DNA of 64,000 bases. It comes from G965230065 sp965230065. Lineage in GTDB: Bacteria; Bacteroidota; Bacteroidia; Cytophagales; Cyclobacteriaceae. Below the pieces are notes generated by a model. The model was not told the origin of the DNA. It did not search any database and saw only the letters and a list, made by a program, of their open reading frames with translations. The stretch spans positions 4,712,001 through 4,776,000 of the forward strand of contig OZ245942.1 of NCBI GenBank assembly GCA_965230065.1. Direction: 5' to 3'. Numbering within the stretch: position 1 is the stretch's first letter; each line of letters opens with the position of its first letter. This document shows positions 59,773-64,000 of the stretch, piece after piece. The position numbers were made by a program, and so were the translations under genes.

Positions 59773-61419
59773 TCAAATTCGGTATATCTTCCAGTTATTA
59801 TTTTCTATAACATTGTCAATTGCCAGGGTAGGGTAAAGGTACCAAACTATTAAGCGTCTGTTGTTTTCCAAAGGGATTTCAAGAATATGTGAGTTTTCAG
59901 GCGGGGCGTCATTTTGCAACCCTGGGAAAATCTTGACTATAAAATCCCTGGCATATTGCTTTCTGAATTCTGTAATGTGCTCTTCTGGTACAACCAGTGG
60001 GTGCCCAATAACGATGTTCACTTTTCTTTCTAATAAGTAATCCAGTGGGGCAATTTTTTTATGGCCCGGAATATTTTTATAATCAATACCATACCGGGCA
60101 ATCCATTTATCATTCAAACCCAATAAATCTATACTGTATAGTCCGGAATAATAGGGAATGGCCCCGGCCGGACTTACTCCAATTACTGCGTCTGCATGTT
60201 GAAAATTATCTTCCAGGACTAACCCAATATTTTTCCAGTTGTCATCATTTCCATCAATATGATTTTGTAACATTGAAATTGACTCAATGCCGCCGTATCC
60301 GTTCCAATGAATATTAAATACGTACTTATGGGCGAAGGAAGAAATAAAGATAAGAGCGAACAGATACACTTGCTGCTTGAATGAAAGTAACTTTACACCG
60401 ATGTAATAGATAATAATGGCCAGAAAAGGAATTAATGGAACAAAAAACCTGAATTCCATAAAATCTCCTCCCACTTTAATAATATATGCCAGGAAAATAA
60501 GCACCAGAATGATTTGAGGGTAAAGCAGTGACAATATACTTTTTGCTTGCTTCGCAATATTCTTTCTTCGTACAATACCTGCAACAAGTACAAAAGCTAT
60601 TGGCAATGCGTATATTATAAAAAATAAAGACACATAGAATATCCCGTGTAATAAGGTATTAAGGGTGCCACCGGAAGTTGCCTTGGCATAAAAAGTATTG
60701 GGCAGGATATCGCCATAATATTCCAACTTCCAATAAAACCACATTGACAAAGTAACTATTACAGGGAGTGTGATGAATGAAAGAAAAACCAGCCCTTTTT
60801 TTATGGGTATTGATTTTTGATACATTGCAACTATAAAAGATAAACCTAAAGTAGCCAGCATAAGAGCTGCGTCGAGCCTGTTGAGCAAAGCCAATGAGAA
60901 GACGGTTCCAATTAATAGTGCTTTTCCATTACTGAATTCCGTTTGTACAATTAAGTAAAAAAGGTAAAAAGCCAGAATAAATAGCAGGGCTTGCAGCTGG
61001 GTTTCCAGCCCACCGGTTGCATATGAAGAAAATGAAAAGTTGACTCCTGCAATGATTACCGGAATTAGGGCTTTATATTTATTATTAAAAATGAGCTGAC
61101 TAAGCTTGAAAAGAACTACTAATGAAAATGAATATATTACCAGTCCTATGAGGTAGATTGTTTGAATTAATGGGAGGTCAAGATAAATAATTAAACTGGC
61201 AATTAAGGTCCAGAGAAAATTAGTATATCCTTCAACTTTTTCGTTTGGATTAAATACAAGCCCTTCACCATTGGCCAGGTTTTCTGCATACCTGAATGAA
61301 ATGAAAGCATCATCCTGAATGAACCGATTGCTCCAAGCATAAATTATTAAGATTACAAAAGAAAAAAAATAAAAAAGCTTAAAATGCTTAATGTAAAACT
61401 TCTTGATCTTAGATAGCAT
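59773..61419 (-). CDS. GT-C membrane glycosyltransferase (AftB/ArnT-like)
   Basis: Polytopic membrane protein of 548 residues with about ten helices. Near the N-terminus (after the first helix) it has RFIQDDAFISFRYAENLANGEG and VFNPNEKVEGYTNFLW, the metal/catalytic DD loop of GT-C enzymes that use polyprenyl-phosphate sugars; the exact block resembles arabinofuranosyltransferase AftB-type proteins. The C-terminal 130 residues are a soluble extracytoplasmic domain. It likely adds a sugar to a surface glycan or protein from the periplasmic side. Donor unknown. Confidence 0.75.
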   Translation of the reverse strand: MLSKIKKFYIKHFKLFYFFSFVILIIYAWSNRFIQDDAFISFRYAENLANGEGLVFNPNEKVEGYTNFLWTLIASLIIYLDLPLIQTIYLIGLVIYSFSLVVLFKLSQLIFNNKYKALIPVIIAGVNFSFSSYATGGLETQLQALLFILAFYLFYLIVQTEFSNGKALLIGTVFSLALLNRLDAALMLATLGLSFIVAMYQKSIPIKKGLVFLSFITLPVIVTLSMWFYWKLEYYGDILPNTFYAKATSGGTLNTLLHGIFYVSLFFIIYALPIAFVLVAGIVRRKNIAKQAKSILSLLYPQIILVLIFLAYIIKVGGDFMEFRFFVPLIPFLAIIIYYIGVKLLSFKQQVYLFALIFISSFAHKYVFNIHWNGYGGIESISMLQNHIDGNDDNWKNIGLVLEDNFQHADAVIGVSPAGAIPYYSGLYSIDLLGLNDKWIARYGIDYKNIPGHKKIAPLDYLLERKVNIVIGHPLVVPEEHITEFRKQYARDFIVKIFPGLQNDAPPENSHILEIPLENNRRLIVWYLYPTLAIDNVIENNNWKIYRI

Positions 61420-61517
61420 TTTCCCATTTATTAATTAATCTGAAATTTACACACATATTCTCACATATAATATATCGAGTAAATAACAGCATTACACTGG
61501 TAATAATGTTGTAAAAA

Positions 61518-61556
61518 TACGAAGGGTAATCCTGTTATAAGATTACCCTTCGATGA
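61518..61556 (-). terminator. Rho-independent terminator of the last T9SS gene
   Basis: Stem CGAAGGGTAATC / GATTACCCTTCG (12 bp) with an 9-nt loop; on the minus strand it is followed by GTATTTTTA. It lies between the stop codon at 61577 and the GT-C gene. Confidence 0.8.
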
Positions 61557-61576
61557 AAAAGTTTAAGGTCTAAAAT

Positions 61577-64000
61577 TTATTTTTTAATAATCCGGTATAG
61601 CTTAGCTCCTGAAATACTTGAATAGGTCTTCAACATATATACCCCAGGTTTGATATTGTTTTCAGCTAAGCTAATCTCAATTAATTGGCTATCATGCCCT
61701 AAGTTGACTTTTCTTTGATAAATAGTTTTTCCCATCAAATCGTGTAAGGAAATTTCAAGAGTGCTATCCAAAGTCTGTTTTAAGTCTATCCAAAAATTGT
61801 TTTCAAAAGGATTGGGATACACTGAAAGCTCATCAGGTTGATATAAAGGGTGCGTATCAATTTGTAGTGATTTATGCACTTCTTTTTTATGACCTGAAGC
61901 AAGATAGCGCGCGGCAGGGCTGCCTTGGGTAGTTCTTTTTCCCACAATCTCAATGGCATTGAGAAGTGCAGCCTGTGAACCGGCAGAAGATTCTACTGTG
62001 ATTGTTATTTCCCCATTTGTAGGAGCTATATCTGAAAAAACAGCCACATTAGATGTATTTCTGAAGTTGTTTTGTTGTAAAGTTACATTATTAATTGTGT
62101 AATCAGACTGGCTGGCCGCTCGCCAGTTACCCAATATTTTGACATCATAAACATAATCTGACTGCAACCCACTTAATTTCATTTGTCCGGTTTCTCCCGG
62201 AAATACATAGTAAAAAGTTTTGAGCACATTGTCCGGGTAAATTCCAGAATTATTGCCAGTTACCGGGCCATCGTTAAACTCTCCGGTCCATGGAGTGAGA
62301 GAAGTGATGGTGATTCCGGTTTGTACACTGGCAGTGCTGATGAGATTATTAATTTTTACATTTGTACCTGGATTGCTATTAAAATTATTCCAATACGAAG
62401 GTATCCCCGAATTATCAGCTCTGTTTACATTTACTAATGCAACAAAGTCAATAGTAGTACCTGCGGCAATATTGCTGAAATTAGAAGCCCCCACATTGTT
62501 GATAGCTTTTAATTTGTAATAGTAGGTAGTATTATTGGGCAGGCCTTCATCTGAAAACGAAGTGGCATTTTCCGGTGCAGTGCCAATAAGAGAATAAGAG
62601 CCGTTTTGGGTTGAGGAACGCCATATTTCAAATTCATCTTCATTATCAGCGTTGTCATTCCACTGCAACCGTATGCTGGATAAGCTATTACCCATTGCTA
62701 CTAAGGAAGAAGGAGGAATGGGAAAACCATTGTCAGGATACACTTGCATGACCATTGCATTGAGTAAGGCAGATACAGCACCTCCGGCTTTTGCAATACT
62801 GATATTAACTTCACCCGAACCGTTTGGTGATATTCCATTAATTTGTACGGTATTAGACGTATTATTAGCTGCGTCCAGCGTAGCGGTATTGCTACCTATC
62901 GTATAATTCGTATTAAAATTACCATTACTATCCCTGCTTCCAAAAAAGATAAAATTGTACTTATTGGCACCTGAGAGTCCGGAAATTGTGATATTTCTCG
63001 TATTTGAAGAGTTCTCGTAGAAAGCAGTTTGCATTACTCTGTCTGTAAAAACTCCTGTGTTGTTCCCTGAACTTTTGCCAAAAGCACTCGTGCCCGACCA
63101 ACTGTTTTGTAAGGTAAGGCCTATGTTCGTAATATTACTCTCATCATCTACCAAATTATTCAAGTTTGTATTTGCTTGAGGGGTAGAAGACATATTATTC
63201 CAGGGGGATCCTTCGTCATGCGTATTATTGAAATTCACATATACTGAAATAATATCTCCATCTGTTACTTCAATACTCACTGTTTCATTCACACTGGCAT
63301 TTTTGTCATCTTCAGCTGTAATCAAAACTTGCATGTGAAGCCCAATATCATCTCTATCAGGGGTTAAGGTTATCGTTCCGGTACCATTTCCCTGGTCTTG
63401 AAAAGAAGCAAAGCCAGGTAACCCGTTTACTGTAATGGTGGTAGTTTCCTGAGGATCTTCATTAATTGCAATTATATTAAAAGTAGAAGGTTGGTCACTT
63501 TTAGCGTAAATTCTGCCTACCCTATTTAATTCAGGAGCTCTGTTCAAGGTGGCAACACTCACTACATTAGAATAATTTGATGCTCCATTTCCATTGATAG
63601 CCCTGAGTTTATAATAGTACGTAGTGTTTTGTGCAAAATCATCATCAGTATATAACTCTTCGTTGGCATTGACAGGGTTTGGATTCAAAAGATCAAAATT
63701 TCCATTTGCGGACAAACCTCTGTATACCTCATAGCCTGTTTCATTAAATGCATTGTCGTCCCAGGTAAGCTCTATTTCAGTTTCATTGAGAACAGAAGCA
63801 GTCAGGTTACCAGGGGCTGCCGGTGGTTGGGTATCTTCAGAAGTTGTGCCATTGGTCGTAGCTACTGGTGAGCCTCCTCCATCGTTAACAGCCCTAAGTT
63901 TATAAAAAAATGTAGTATTAAATGGCAAATTTGTATCTGAGTAAGTATTCTCATCAGGTGGAAGAATAGATAATAGCGTGTAATTACCATTCAATGATGT
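61577..64000 (-). CDS. large T9SS protein with FN3-like domains and two copies of an unnamed domain (5' end outside window)
   Basis: C-terminal 807 residues of a longer secreted protein; the frame is open through the right edge, so no start is annotated. Visible order (residues counted from position 63994): end of one FN3-like domain, a second (about 58-150, with ELTWDDNAFNETGYEVYRG), a cadherin-like segment (155-245), unnamed domain copy A (251-417), FN3-like (427-515, QWNDNADNEDEFEIWR), unnamed domain copy B (518-685), linker, and type A sorting domain (SVYPNPFENNFWI to RIIKK). Likely a surface adhesin or carbohydrate-binding protein; an enzyme domain may lie in the missing part. Confidence 0.82.
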   Translation of the reverse strand, partial: TSLNGNYTLLSILPPDENTYSDTNLPFNTTFFYKLRAVNDGGGSPVATTNGTTSEDTQPPAAPGNLTASVLNETEIELTWDDNAFNETGYEVYRGLSANGNFDLLNPNPVNANEELYTDDDFAQNTTYYYKLRAINGNGASNYSNVVSVATLNRAPELNRVGRIYAKSDQPSTFNIIAINEDPQETTTITVNGLPGFASFQDQGNGTGTITLTPDRDDIGLHMQVLITAEDDKNASVNETVSIEVTDGDIISVYVNFNNTHDEGSPWNNMSSTPQANTNLNNLVDDESNITNIGLTLQNSWSGTSAFGKSSGNNTGVFTDRVMQTAFYENSSNTRNITISGLSGANKYNFIFFGSRDSNGNFNTNYTIGSNTATLDAANNTSNTVQINGISPNGSGEVNISIAKAGGAVSALLNAMVMQVYPDNGFPIPPSSLVAMGNSLSSIRLQWNDNADNEDEFEIWRSSTQNGSYSLIGTAPENATSFSDEGLPNNTTYYYKLKAINNVGASNFSNIAAGTTIDFVALVNVNRADNSGIPSYWNNFNSNPGTNVKINNLISTASVQTGITITSLTPWTGEFNDGPVTGNNSGIYPDNVLKTFYYVFPGETGQMKLSGLQSDYVYDVKILGNWRAASQSDYTINNVTLQQNNFRNTSNVAVFSDIAPTNGEITITVESSAGSQAALLNAIEIVGKRTTQGSPAARYLASGHKKEVHKSLQIDTHPLYQPDELSVYPNPFENNFWIDLKQTLDSTLEISLHDLMGKTIYQRKVNLGHDSQLIEISLAENNIKPGVYMLKTYSSISGAKLYRIIKK
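61940..62443 (-). other. unnamed ~170-residue domain, copy B
   Basis: Starts VALVNVNRADNSG and contains SYWNNFNSNPG, GNNSGIYPDNVLKTFYY, DYTINNV, NGEITITV and ALLNAIEIVG. It aligns by eye with the domains at 62744-63244 and 52059-52577. Confidence 0.6.
62744..63244 (-). other. unnamed ~170-residue domain, copy A
   Basis: Starts VYVNFNNTHDEGSPWNN and contains GNNTGVFTDRVMQTAFY, NTNYTIGSNTATLDAANNT, GSGEVNISI and ALLNAMVMQ, matching the other two copies motif by motif. Confidence 0.6.

Noticed and set aside
47163..64000. Repeated short motifs as a CRISPR array
   Set aside because: The repeats are protein-domain repeats (PKD, PA14, FN3, beta-helix rungs), not evenly spaced identical DNA repeats with unique spacers; no cas genes are present.

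Overview
The window reads as chromosomal DNA of a member of the Bacteroidota, most likely a free-living gliding or polymer-degrading Cytophagales-type bacterium. The evidence is C-terminal type IX secretion (T9SS) sorting domains of both type A (16122-18887, 47163-51155, 51735-56303, 61577-64000) and type B (24068-25714), promoter boxes of the Bacteroidota form TTTG-N19-TAnnTTTG (cleanest before tRNA-Lys), starts with little or no Shine-Dalgarno sequence, and a typical gene set (BatE-like TPR/SH3 protein, CtlX-type hydrolase, M28 and M23 peptidases, SulP). Species cannot be fixed from the sequence alone.

Layout. 1-10.7 kb: mostly minus-strand housekeeping genes (PhoD-like phosphatase lipoprotein, SulP transporter, CtlX-like hydrolase, MBL hydrolase, YdcF-like protein, M23 peptidase, FAH-family enzyme), with a nested inverted-repeat element at 6449-6615. 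10.8-16.1 kb: a GH15 enzyme, a minus-strand run of small proteins led by a DUF892 protein, and a divergent pair made of a LuxR-type response regulator and a PAS protein with only a dimerisation-helix remnant of a kinase. 16.1-27.2 kb: a secreted esterase with PA14 domains, pdhB, an OmpA-like/TPR lipoprotein, pspC, a GT2 gene, ybaB, a T9SS adhesin-like protein and hisS. 27.3-29.8 kb: a small accessory island with a HEPN/MNT toxin-antitoxin pair between diverged direct repeats, a frameshifted DUF1801 gene, palindromic elements (one attC-like) and an unrecognised gene. 29.8-39.1 kb: a periplasmic Ig-like protein, a WD40/enolase-superfamily operon, tRNA-Lys(UUU), a TPR/SH3 protein, hflX, an M28 peptidase and an RRM protein.

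39.8-47.1 kb is one eight-gene plus-strand operon for a surface glycan: single-domain response regulator, a receiver-like/sugar-transferase fusion, two GT2 enzymes, an NAD-dependent epimerase, a methyltransferase, a GT4 enzyme and a second methyltransferase. It has no visible flippase or polymerase. It is followed by two giant secreted proteins (47.2-56.3 kb) that combine a serine esterase, PKD-like domains, a right-handed beta-helix, PA14 domains and a T9SS tag, then a sulfotransferase, two membrane acyltransferases, a GT-C glycosyltransferase and the C-terminal part of another large T9SS protein running off the right edge. Together 39.8-64 kb looks like a region for making, decorating and remodelling or binding a cell-surface polysaccharide.

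The most striking feature is a 1247-bp module coding for the beta-helix that is almost identical in the two adjacent giant genes (four differences counted by eye, all silent, all clustered near one end) although the surrounding domains have diverged: a recent module swap or gene conversion. A second is an unnamed domain of about 170 residues that occurs three times in the T9SS proteins at the right end.
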